NCBI GenBank assembly: GCA_030066905.1
Contig: JASJAR010000004.1
Span: 167,412 to 231,411, forward strand
Source of the DNA: Paracoccaceae bacterium
Lineage (GTDB): Bacteria > Pseudomonadota > Alphaproteobacteria > Rhodobacterales > Rhodobacteraceae
Direction of reading: 5' to 3'
DNA length: 64,000 nucleotides
Part shown: piece after piece, positions 53,560-61,238 of the stretch
Layout of the letters: every line of letters starts with the position of its first letter
How positions within the stretch are numbered: position 1 is the first letter of the stretch
Translations under genes and position numbers: made by a program
The notes under the pieces: generated by a model
What the model saw: the letters and a program-made list of their open reading frames with translations, nothing else
What the model was told of the DNA's origin: nothing
Database searches by the model: none

Positions 53560-54159
53560 ATGACCCAGCCGCTTGAAATGCTCATCGAGACCCCGAGCCA
53601 GACCGGCGGGCCTTACGTCCATATCGGCTGCATTCCGAGTTTTGCCGGTGTCGAGGGGATCTACCCTGAGGATCTGGGCCTTTCACCGATTGCCAAGGGC
53701 GCGAGGGGCGAGGCGATCACCGTGACCGGCTCGATCTACGACGGCACCGGCTGGGCGATGCGCGACGCGATGCTCGAAAGCTGGCAGGCGGATGCGGCGG
53801 GTCTTCATCCCGGCCAGCAAGGAGCCGACCCAAATGTCTCCGGCTTTTGCCGGTTCGCCGCCGACAAGGACAGCGGCGAGTTTACCCTCAAGACCGTGAA
53901 GCCTGGTCCCGTCATGGGGCGCGACGGCCCGCTTATGGCCCCCCACATCTCCCTCTGGATCGTGGCACGTGGCATCAATATCGGGCTTAACACCCGGGTC
54001 TATTTCGACGACGAAGACAATTCCGCCGACCCCCTCCTGGCGCGGATCGAACAGCGCCACCGGGTGGACACGCTCATCGCGAAGACGACCGGTGTGGGGG
54101 CCTACCGCTTCGACGTTCGCCTCCAAGGCGAGGGTGAGACGGTCTTTCTCGACCTCTAG
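53560..54159 (+). CDS. pcaG: Protocatechuate 3,4-dioxygenase alpha subunit
   Basis: The 199-aa structural subunit has ETPSQTGGPYVHIGCIPSFAG, GWAMRDAMLESWQADAAG and APHISLWIVARGINIGLNTRVYFDDE; it lacks the tyrosine/histidine iron ligands, as normal for alpha. It completes the dioxygenase with pcaH. pcaDC and pcaQ, often joined to pcaHG in this group, are missing from both sides. Confidence 0.96.
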   Translation: MTQPLEMLIETPSQTGGPYVHIGCIPSFAGVEGIYPEDLGLSPIAKGARGEAITVTGSIYDGTGWAMRDAMLESWQADAAGLHPGQQGADPNVSGFCRFAADKDSGEFTLKTVKPGPVMGRDGPLMAPHISLWIVARGINIGLNTRVYFDDEDNSADPLLARIEQRHRVDTLIAKTTGVGAYRFDVRLQGEGETVFLDL

Positions 54160-54246
54160 CCGGTGACCGGCCTGGGTTGAACCGCGTAACGACTTTTTGG
54201 CCTTAAGCGGACGTTCGGGTCTTGCTCCGGCAGCCCCTGGCGAAAC

Positions 54247-54323
54247 ACGCCCCGGACTTGATCCGGGGCCCCGATCCACCGGAGTGCCAAGCCTGTCGAG
54301 GTCCCGGGTCAAGCCCGGGACGT
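54247..54323 (+). repeat. Interspersed two-hairpin repeat, copy C
   Basis: Begins ACGCCCCGGACTTGATCCGG and ends GTCGAGGTCCCGGGTCAAGC then CCGGGACG. It is the cleanest copy: hairpin 1 CCGGACTTGATCCGG, hairpin 2 CCCGGGTCAAGCCCGGG. It lies between pcaG and the next operon. Apart from this and the operator below, 54160-54576 has no gene that I can see. Confidence 0.85.
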
Positions 54324-54507
54324 GGGGGGATTGTGATCGGGTCGTGCAGCATGGATGTCCCCTTCAGGCCAATAACCGCGAACGAACGCGTAACACATAC
54401 ACATCCTGCTCTGGCCGCGCTGAAGCCCGTCTTCGGCGCTCTCTCGAACCGGGTTCCACCCGCTCCCAGAGCCCGGCGCGGCACTGTGCCGGCTTTCGCC
54501 GATCTCT

Positions 54508-54541
54508 AATAAATACATCTTGAATACAAAACGTATTTATT
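54508..54541. promoter_or_regulatory. Inverted repeat with GntR-like core upstream of the second GntR gene
   Basis: AATAAATAC (54508-54516) and GTATTTATT (54533-54541) form a perfect inverted repeat 16 bp apart. Between them lies TTGAATACAA, one base away from the TTGTATACAA palindrome at 46600. It is 35 bp before the GntR ATG, a normal place for autoregulation. The segment is AT-rich against a GC-rich background. Confidence 0.65.
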
Positions 54542-54576
54542 GCAAGCTGGCCCCGTCCGGGATCGAAAGGGCACCG

Positions 54577-55320
54577 ATGCAGGTTTCCGACCGAAAGGCC
54601 AAACTCGCCGAATACCTGGTGCGCGCCATCCTCACCCAGGACCTTGCGCCGGGTTCCGAGCTCGACGAGGCCGCGCTTTGCGAGCGGTTCGAACTCTCGC
54701 GCACGCCGGTGCGCGACCTGTTCCGCGACCTCGAAGGCGTGGGCTACATCCGTGTCCGGGGGCTTCGCGGTGCCCGGGTGGCCGAGCTTTCCCACCGGAC
54801 CTTGCGGGATTTCTTCCTCACCGCGCCGATGGTCTACGGCGCGATCCTGCGGCTCGCCGCCCGGGAGGCGATGCCCGCGCAGGTCGCCGAACTGAAGGCC
54901 GCACAATCGGCCTTCCGCCAGGCGTTGCGAGACGGTTCGGTCGCCCAGCGGACGCTGGCCAACCATCGGTTCCACGAGATCACCGGCGAGATGGCTGCCA
55001 ACATCTATCTCGCCCCGTCCTTCAACCGGCTGCTCATCGACCACGCCCGGATCGGGATGACCTTCTATCAACCCAGGACGAGCGAAATGGCCGAAAACCT
55101 CGCCCGCGCCAGCGACCAGCATGAGGCGATCATGGCGGCCATCGAGGCCGGCGACGAAGAGGCGGCGGCCCAACTGGCCGACGACCACTGGTCGCTGTCG
55201 CGGGATCAGATCGAGAGCTTCGTGATGCCCGCCGGGCTCGACCTGCCGCTCGGTGAAGCGGCGGGAGCGGGGGCCGTTTCGGGGGCGGGGGCCGTATCGG
55301 GAGCGGGGGCCGCGCGATGA
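54577..55320 (+). CDS. GntR-family (FCD) regulator of the MttB operon
   Basis: The 247-aa regulator has a winged helix (LAEYLVRAILTQDLAPGSELDEAALCERFELSRTPVRDLFRDLEGVGYIRVRG) and an FCD domain with NHRFHEITGEM and SDQHEAIMAAI. The start is ATG 54577 with GAAAGGG upstream. The C terminus ends in a low-complexity repeat, GAGAVSGAGAVSGAGAAR, likely disordered. It overlaps the DapA-like gene by 4 bp (ATGA), so the regulator is part of the operon. Confidence 0.88.
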   Translation: MQVSDRKAKLAEYLVRAILTQDLAPGSELDEAALCERFELSRTPVRDLFRDLEGVGYIRVRGLRGARVAELSHRTLRDFFLTAPMVYGAILRLAAREAMPAQVAELKAAQSAFRQALRDGSVAQRTLANHRFHEITGEMAANIYLAPSFNRLLIDHARIGMTFYQPRTSEMAENLARASDQHEAIMAAIEAGDEEAAAQLADDHWSLSRDQIESFVMPAGLDLPLGEAAGAGAVSGAGAVSGAGAAR

Positions 55321-56234
55321 CACCGATCTTCCGCTTCGACGGGATCTATACACCGGTCGTGACACCGTTCACGGAGGATGGCGAGGTGCATTGGGACGCG
55401 CTGGCCGATCTCGTCGAGCATCTCCTCGACCATGGTGTCCACGGCCTGATCTCGGGCGGCTCGACGGGGGAAAACTACGCGCAGACGGTGCCTGAGCGCA
55501 TCGAGATTGCCCGGTTCACCCATCAGCGGCTGAAAGGCCGGCGGCCCTTCGTCGTCGGCACCGGCGCGATGCTCACGGACGATTCGGTCGCCCTGGCGCA
55601 GGCCGCCCGCGAGATGAAGGCCGATGCGATCCTTCTCGCAAGCCCGCCCTATGCCGTCCCCACCGACCGCGAAAACGCGCTCAACGCGCTCGCCATCGAC
55701 CGCGCGGCGAACCTGCCGGTGATGCTCTATAACTATCCCGGCCGCACCGGCACCATGATGGGCGAGGAGTTTCTCGACCGGGTGGGCCGCAGCCGCAACT
55801 TCTGCGGCATCAAGGAAAGCTCGGGCGATATCAACCGGGTGCATATGCTGGCCCGCGACTACCCCCATATCCAGTTGGGCTGCGGGATGGACGACCAGGC
55901 GCTCGAATTCTTCGCCTGGGGCGCGCCGTTCTGGGTCTGCGGCGGGTCGAACTTCCTGCCCGCCGAGCATGTGGCCCTCTACAAGGCCTGCATCGTCGAG
56001 GGGAACTTCGCCAAGGGCCGGCGGATCATGTCGGCGATGCTGCCCCTGATGCGGGTCCTCGAACAGGGCGGCAAGTTCGTCCAGACCATCAAGCATGGGG
56101 TGACGATGAACGGGATCGACTGCTCGGTCGTCCGCCGTCCCCTGAAGGCGCTCAACAAGGACGACAAGCGGGAATTGGAGCAGGTGGTGCGGGTTCTCAA
56201 GCGCACCATCGCGGCGATCGAGGCGGAGGGCTAA
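55317..56234 (+). CDS. DapA-family (dihydrodipicolinate synthase/N-acetylneuraminate lyase) aldolase or deaminase
   Basis: The 305-aa TIM-barrel enzyme has Schiff-base Lys K166 (FCGIKESSGDINRV), tyrosine Y140 in LYNYPGRTG and GGSTGENYAQTVPER. In catabolic operons such members are lyases or deaminases (for example pyrroline-4-hydroxy-2-carboxylate deaminase) rather than lysine biosynthesis. It overlaps the regulator and is 4 nt before the ALDH. The exact substrate is not readable. Confidence 0.85.
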   Translation: MTPIFRFDGIYTPVVTPFTEDGEVHWDALADLVEHLLDHGVHGLISGGSTGENYAQTVPERIEIARFTHQRLKGRRPFVVGTGAMLTDDSVALAQAAREMKADAILLASPPYAVPTDRENALNALAIDRAANLPVMLYNYPGRTGTMMGEEFLDRVGRSRNFCGIKESSGDINRVHMLARDYPHIQLGCGMDDQALEFFAWGAPFWVCGGSNFLPAEHVALYKACIVEGNFAKGRRIMSAMLPLMRVLEQGGKFVQTIKHGVTMNGIDCSVVRRPLKALNKDDKRELEQVVRVLKRTIAAIEAEG

Positions 56235-56238
56235 TCGG

Positions 56239-57735
56239 ATGTCACTTCTGACCAAAGCGGAGTATGAGGCCATCGCCGCCGGGCTCGAACTCCCGACCGG
56301 GGCCTTCATCGACGGCGGTTACCGCCCGGCGATCTCAGGAAAAACCTTCACGTCGCTCAACCCCGCCACCGGGGAGACCCTGGCAGACATCGCCGCCTGC
56401 GGGGCGGAGGATGTGGATTTCGCCGTCGAAAAGGCCCGCGACGCGTTCGAGGACGGGCGCTGGTCGCGGCTCCACCCGACCGAGCGCAAGGCGGTGCTCA
56501 TTCGCCTGTCGAAACTCATCAAACGCAACGTCCATGAACTCGCCGTCATGGAGAGCCTCGACAGCGGCAAGACGATCTACGATTGCGAGACGGTCGATCT
56601 GCCGGAAACCCTCCATTGCCTGACCTGGCATGCCGAACTGATCGACAAGATCTACGATCAGGTCGCCCCGGCCTCGGACGACCATATCGCCATGGTCGTG
56701 CGCGAGCCTTTGGGCGTGGTGGGCCTCGTCCTGCCCTGGAACTTCCCGCTTCTGATGCTCGCCTGGAAGATCGGCCCGGCCCTGGCGGCGGGCTGTTCGG
56801 TCATCGTCAAACCGGCCGAGGAGACGAGCCTCACGGCCTTGCGCCTGGCAGAGCTGGCGGTCGAGGCCGGGGTGCCGAAGGGCGTCTTCAACGTCCTTCC
56901 CGGGATGGGCCCGGAGGTGGGCGAGCCCATCGGGCGGCATATGGATATCGACGCGGTGTCGTTCACCGGCTCGACGGCCACCGGCAAGCGGTTTTTGACC
57001 TATGCCGGCGAGTCGAACGCCAAGGAAGTCACCCTGGAGATGGGCGGCAAGAACCCCGCCATCGTCATGGCGGACGCCGAAAACCTCGACCGGGTGGCCG
57101 CGCATCTCGTCAACGGCGCGTTCTGGAACATGGGCGAAAACTGCTCGGCCACCTCGCGGCTCATCGTCGAGGCGCCCGTGCGCGCGGCCCTTCTCGAACG
57201 GATCGAGGCCCATATGCGCGAATGGGTCGTCGGCGACCCGCTGGACCCCGAAACCCGGGTCGGCGCGCTGGTCTCGGCGGCCCATTTCGAGAAGGTCTCG
57301 GGGTATTTGGCGAAGGCCGAGGACGTGCTCATCGGCGGCAAGGCCGAGGCGGGTTTCGTCGAACCGACCGTGATCGCACTGCCCGGCAACGACCATCTTC
57401 TCGCGCGCGACGAAATCTTCGGCCCCGTCCTGTCGGTCATCACGGTCAAGAGCTTCGATGAGGCCATCGCCATCGCCAACGACACAGCTTACGGCCTCGC
57501 CGCCGCCCTCTTCACCTCCAACGCCAAGCGTGCCCTCCGCGGCGCCCGCGCCCTCCGGGCCGGGACCGTCACGGTCAACAGCTACGGCGAGGGCGATATC
57601 TCGACCCCCTTCGGCGGGTTCAAACAATCGGGCTTCGGGGGCCGCGACAACGGCATTCACGCCCATGATCAATACACGCAAGTCAAAACCATCTGGCTCG
57701 ATCTGGCCGACGACGAAGACGAGGCGGTGTCGTGA
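56239..57735 (+). CDS. Aldehyde dehydrogenase (PuuC/betaine-aldehyde type)
   Basis: The 498-aa ALDH has VLPWNFPLLMLAWKIGPALAAGCSVIVKPAEETSLTALRL, the base in VTLEMGGKNPAIVMADAENL and the nucleophile in NMGENCSATSRLIVEA. The C terminus is FGGFKQSGFGGRDNGIHAHDQYTQVKTIWLDL. It is most like gamma-glutamyl-aminobutyraldehyde or similar amine-derived aldehyde dehydrogenases. It overlaps the FAD oxidase gene by 4 bp. Confidence 0.9.
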   Translation: MSLLTKAEYEAIAAGLELPTGAFIDGGYRPAISGKTFTSLNPATGETLADIAACGAEDVDFAVEKARDAFEDGRWSRLHPTERKAVLIRLSKLIKRNVHELAVMESLDSGKTIYDCETVDLPETLHCLTWHAELIDKIYDQVAPASDDHIAMVVREPLGVVGLVLPWNFPLLMLAWKIGPALAAGCSVIVKPAEETSLTALRLAELAVEAGVPKGVFNVLPGMGPEVGEPIGRHMDIDAVSFTGSTATGKRFLTYAGESNAKEVTLEMGGKNPAIVMADAENLDRVAAHLVNGAFWNMGENCSATSRLIVEAPVRAALLERIEAHMREWVVGDPLDPETRVGALVSAAHFEKVSGYLAKAEDVLIGGKAEAGFVEPTVIALPGNDHLLARDEIFGPVLSVITVKSFDEAIAIANDTAYGLAAALFTSNAKRALRGARALRAGTVTVNSYGEGDISTPFGGFKQSGFGGRDNGIHAHDQYTQVKTIWLDLADDEDEAVS

Positions 57736-59069
57736 CGACGCGCATCGCCCGGCGGCTGCCGCGCGAGCGGGGGCGGGCGGGCTGGAACGCCATCCTCGGG
57801 CCCCGCGCGCCCCGCCCGGCGTTGAAAGAGGCGGTCACGGCCGATCTCGCCATCGTCGGCGGTGGGTTCGCGGGGCTCTCGGCGGCACGGCGGTTTCTGC
57901 AACTTCAGCCCGGCGCGCGGGTGGTGCTCCTCGAAGCCGGCGAGATCGCCGAAGGCACGGCGGGGCGCAACTCCGGCTTCATGATCGACCTGCCCCACGA
58001 TCTCGCCAGCGCCGATTACGCCGGGGCGGGGGACGAAAGCCGCCGCATCGCCCTCAACCGCCAGGCCATCGCGTTTGCCCGCGACGCGGTGGCGGAATTT
58101 CAAATTCCGCCCGCCTATTTCGATGAAATAGGCAAGGTGAACGGGGCCGGGGGGGCGGCGGCCGAGGCCCATAACGACAGTTACGCGGCCCATCTGGCCG
58201 CCCTCGGCGAGGCAAATGAGCGGCTCGACGCCAAAGCCATGGAAGACCTCACCGGCAGCCGGTTCTACCGCTCTGGCCTCTACACGCCAGGCACCGTCCA
58301 GCTTCAGCCTGCGGGCTATATCCGTGGGCTCGCCGAGGGCCTCGCCGCGACCATCGCGCTATACGAAAACACCCCCGCCAAGGCGATTGCCCGCACCGGC
58401 CCCGACTGGCGCATCGACACGCCAGAAGGTTCGGTAACGGCGGCCAAGGTCATCCTCGCCACCAACGGGCATATCGAGAGCTTCGGCTTCGCGGCGGGGC
58501 GCCTGATGCACCTCTTTCTCTATGCCTCGATGACGCCGGAACTCGATGCCGAGACGTGCCGCACCCTCGGCGGCACCCCCCGCTGGGGGGTCACCCCGTC
58601 CGACCCGATGGGCACCACCGTCCGGCGGCTCGACACGCCCCTCGGCGGCAACCGGATCGTCACCCGCACCGCTGCGACGCTGCGCTCGGGCATGGCCGCC
58701 AGTGCCGCCGACGTCGCCCGGGCCACCCGCGCGCAACGGCGGAAGTTCGACGCGCGGTTTCCCGCCCTCAAAGGTCTCAAACCCGAATACGAATGGGCCG
58801 GCCAGCTCTGCCTCACCCTCAACGGCGTCGCGGTCACCGGCGAGTTGGAGCCCGGGCTCTTCTCGGCCGCCGTCCAGAACGGGCTCGGCACCGCGCGCGG
58901 CACGCTCACCGGCATCGCCGCGGCCGAGATGGCCGCCGGCACGGAGACCGACATCACCCGCCATTTCGCCGCCGAACCCGAGCCCCGCCGCCTGCCGCCC
59001 CGCCCGGTGCGGGATCTCGGCGCCAACGCCCTCCTGCGCTGGCGCGAATTGCGCGCAGGTGCGGAATAG
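57732..59069 (+). CDS. FAD-dependent amine/amino-acid oxidoreductase (DadA/PuuB family)
   Basis: The 445-aa DAO-fold flavoprotein has the dinucleotide motif ADLAIVGGGFAGLSAARRFLQLQPGARVVLLEAGEIAEGTAGRNSGFMID, the mid-region GLYTPGTVQLQPAGYIRGLAEGL and the C-terminal LEPGLFSAAVQNGLGTARGTLTGIAAAEMAAG. It oxidises a C-N bond of an amine or N-methyl amino acid. Residues about 120-134 (AEFQIPPAYFDEIG) are encoded by two perfect palindromes at 58092-58133 with codons TTT, ATT and ATA that are rare around it. It is 10 nt upstream of mttB. Confidence 0.85.
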   Translation: MTTRIARRLPRERGRAGWNAILGPRAPRPALKEAVTADLAIVGGGFAGLSAARRFLQLQPGARVVLLEAGEIAEGTAGRNSGFMIDLPHDLASADYAGAGDESRRIALNRQAIAFARDAVAEFQIPPAYFDEIGKVNGAGGAAAEAHNDSYAAHLAALGEANERLDAKAMEDLTGSRFYRSGLYTPGTVQLQPAGYIRGLAEGLAATIALYENTPAKAIARTGPDWRIDTPEGSVTAAKVILATNGHIESFGFAAGRLMHLFLYASMTPELDAETCRTLGGTPRWGVTPSDPMGTTVRRLDTPLGGNRIVTRTAATLRSGMAASAADVARATRAQRRKFDARFPALKGLKPEYEWAGQLCLTLNGVAVTGELEPGLFSAAVQNGLGTARGTLTGIAAAEMAAGTETDITRHFAAEPEPRRLPPRPVRDLGANALLRWRELRAGAE

Positions 59070-59079
59070 GAGAGAGACC

Positions 59080-60645
59080 ATGACCGCAGAGACCGATACC
59101 AGAGCCCGCCGCCAGTCCCGTGCCGGCGGCCGCGCCGCCCGCCGGGCCCTCCGGACGGCGACCGACATCTCCATGCTGCCCGGTCTCAACAACGCCCTGC
59201 CCCGCTGCGAGGTGATGGACGAGGGCGGCGTCGCGCGGATCGATGCCGCCTCGATGGACATTCTCGAAAATGTCGGCGTCGTCTTCCGCGACCCGATCGC
59301 CCTCGAAGACTGGCGGCGCGTCGGCGCGAAGGTGGACGGCGAGCGGGTCTATCTCGACCGGGGCCTCATCCGCGAGCTCATCGCCACGATCCCCGAGAGC
59401 TTCACCTATCACGCGCGCAACCCGGCCAAGAACGTCGCCCTTGGCGGGCGCCAGTCGATCTTCGTGCCGATGACTGGGGCGCCCTATCTCAGAGACCTCG
59501 ACGACGTCCGCCGCAACCCCACCCTCGACGATCTGGCGATGTTCCACAAACTCGCCCATATGCTCCCCGCGCTGCACTCGTCGGCGCACCACATCGTCGA
59601 GCCGATGGACCACCCGATCAGCCACCGGCACCTCCGCATCACCTATTCGTCGATGAAGCATTCCGACAAGACGTTCATGGGCATGACCACAAGCCCCAAG
59701 AACGCCGAGGATGTGATGGAGATGTGCGCGGCGCTCTTCGGCGAGGACTTCCTCGAAACCCACCCCGTGACGACCGGCAATTGCAACGGCAACTCGCCCC
59801 TTGTCTGGGATGAGACCATGCTCGGGGCCATGCGCGCCTTCTGCCGCCGCAACCAGCCGGTGCTCTGCTCGCCCTTCGTCCTCGGCGGCGCGAACACGCC
59901 CGCAAGCGTTCCGGCCACCGTCGCACAACTCAACGCCGAGGCGCTCTCCGCACTCGCCTACACGCAAGTCATCCGCAAGGGCGCCCCGGCGATCTACGGC
60001 CATTACCTCTCGACCGTGTCGATGAAATCCGGCGCGCCCATGGCCGGCACCCCCGAAATCAGCCTCATGAACTTCATGATCGGCCAGATGGCGCGGCATT
60101 ACCGGGTGCCCTGGCGCACCTCGAACACCCTTGGCGGGGCGAAGACCTTCGACGCCCAGGCCGGCTACGAGAGTGCCACGACCCTCTCGGCAGTCCTTCA
60201 TGCGGGCGCCAATTACATCTGGCATTCGGCGGGCTGGAACGAGGCGGGGATGCATTGCTCGGTGGCGAAATTCGTCGTCGATGCCGAGCAATGCGCGATG
60301 GGCCACAAGATGGCGCAAGGGTTGAATTGGGACGATTTCGACACGGCCCTGGCAGCGGTCCCCGATGTCGGCCCCGGGGGCCATTACCTCGGCCACCCCC
60401 ATACCCAGGACAACTTCCAATCCGCCTTCTTCATGCCCGAGCTCTTCGACAACAACTCCATCGAGCAATGGATGGCCGAGGGCTCGGTAGAGATCACCGC
60501 CCGGGCGCTGAAATACGCCAGGCATCTTCTGGAGGTCTATGAAGAGCCCCCGCTCGACGAGGCCCGGGACGAGGCGCTGCGCGACTATATCGCCCGGCGC
60601 GAGCGGGAAATCCCGGCGGTGGAGGCGCTCAATCAGGAGTATTGA
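59080..60645 (+). CDS. Non-pyrrolysine MttB-family methyltransferase
   Basis: The 521-aa MttB-superfamily protein has SMDILENVGVVFRDPIALEDWRRVGAKVDGERVYLDRGLIRELI, ARNPAKNVALGGRQSIFVPMTGAPYL, HHIVEPMDHPISHRHLRITYSSMKHSDKTFMGMTTSPKNAEDV and ALAYTQVIRKGAPAIYG. There is no in-frame TAG, so it is the non-pyrrolysine type (MtgB-like) that demethylates betaines onto a corrinoid protein. No corrinoid protein, MtgA or activase gene is adjacent. GGAGAG precedes ATG 59080. It is last of the five-gene operon. Confidence 0.87.
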   Translation: MTAETDTRARRQSRAGGRAARRALRTATDISMLPGLNNALPRCEVMDEGGVARIDAASMDILENVGVVFRDPIALEDWRRVGAKVDGERVYLDRGLIRELIATIPESFTYHARNPAKNVALGGRQSIFVPMTGAPYLRDLDDVRRNPTLDDLAMFHKLAHMLPALHSSAHHIVEPMDHPISHRHLRITYSSMKHSDKTFMGMTTSPKNAEDVMEMCAALFGEDFLETHPVTTGNCNGNSPLVWDETMLGAMRAFCRRNQPVLCSPFVLGGANTPASVPATVAQLNAEALSALAYTQVIRKGAPAIYGHYLSTVSMKSGAPMAGTPEISLMNFMIGQMARHYRVPWRTSNTLGGAKTFDAQAGYESATTLSAVLHAGANYIWHSAGWNEAGMHCSVAKFVVDAEQCAMGHKMAQGLNWDDFDTALAAVPDVGPGGHYLGHPHTQDNFQSAFFMPELFDNNSIEQWMAEGSVEITARALKYARHLLEVYEEPPLDEARDEALRDYIARREREIPAVEALNQEY

Positions 60646-60672
60646 GGCGCCCAGTCAGCGCGAGAGACAGAT

Positions 60673-60751
60673 CCGCCCCGGACCCGATCCGGGGCCTCGG
60701 TTCCCCCGGGGCGCACCGTCGATCGGGGTCCCGGGTCGAGCCCCGGACGGG
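60673..60751 (+). repeat. Interspersed two-hairpin repeat, copy D
   Basis: Begins CCGCCCCGGACCCGATCCGG and ends GATCGGGGTCCCGGGTCGAG then CCCCGGACGGG. It is 28 bp after the mttB stop and faces copy E about 330 bp away. Confidence 0.8.
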
Positions 60752-61084
60752 TCTTCCTGCCGACCCCCGCCGCCCCCACCGCACGCTGCCCCTATGCAGC
60801 GTTAACCTTCAAAGGCGATAACCGGTCCCGCGATGCGCATCGCCAGACGGCCCTCGGGCCGCGTCGGGCCCGGCAAAAACCGGCCCGGGGCGGTACCCGG
60901 TGACAGTGGATCCACTGCTTCACGTCTTGGCTCTCCATACCCCGCCATAACGGCAGCCCCAGACCGCCCCCGGAGCATCCGGGCCGGCGGCAAAGGGCGT
61001 CGGCGCCGTTTGCAGTGACGGGCAGGAGCCTTGGTCCTGGCCTGGGGCGGGCTTTGGTCTGCCCGCCCCGGCCACAAGACGTCC
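60752..61084. other. Gene-free interval between two inverted repeat copies
   Basis: 333 bp flanked by inverted copies D and E. It is GC-rich, with runs such as CCCCCGCCGCCCCCACCG, and holds no convincing open frame or RNA gene. Short open frames here lack ribosome-binding sites. Confidence 0.5.
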
Positions 61085-61162
61085 CCGTCCCGGGCTTGAC
61101 CCGGGACCTCGATCAACGATGCGCGCCGGGGGCTCGGGGCCCCGGATCGAGTCCGGGGCGTG
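61085..61162 (-). repeat. Interspersed two-hairpin repeat, copy E (inverted)
   Basis: Read on the minus strand it begins ACGCCCCGGACTCGATCCGG and ends ATCGAGGTCCCGGGTCAAGC then CCGGGACGGGG. It lies 76 bp past the matB stop on that strand. The flanking GCGAAACACG on the element's left end matches copy C. Confidence 0.85.
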
Positions 61163-61238
61163 TTTCGCTATGACTTTCGAGCGCAGACCAATGCCCGCCC
61201 CAGGCCATACCAAGCCCGGGCGCTCCCCAGCCGCCAGC

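Noticed and set aside
59080..60645. Pyrrolysine-containing MttB
   Set aside because: There is no in-frame TAG; the frame is open to the normal stop.
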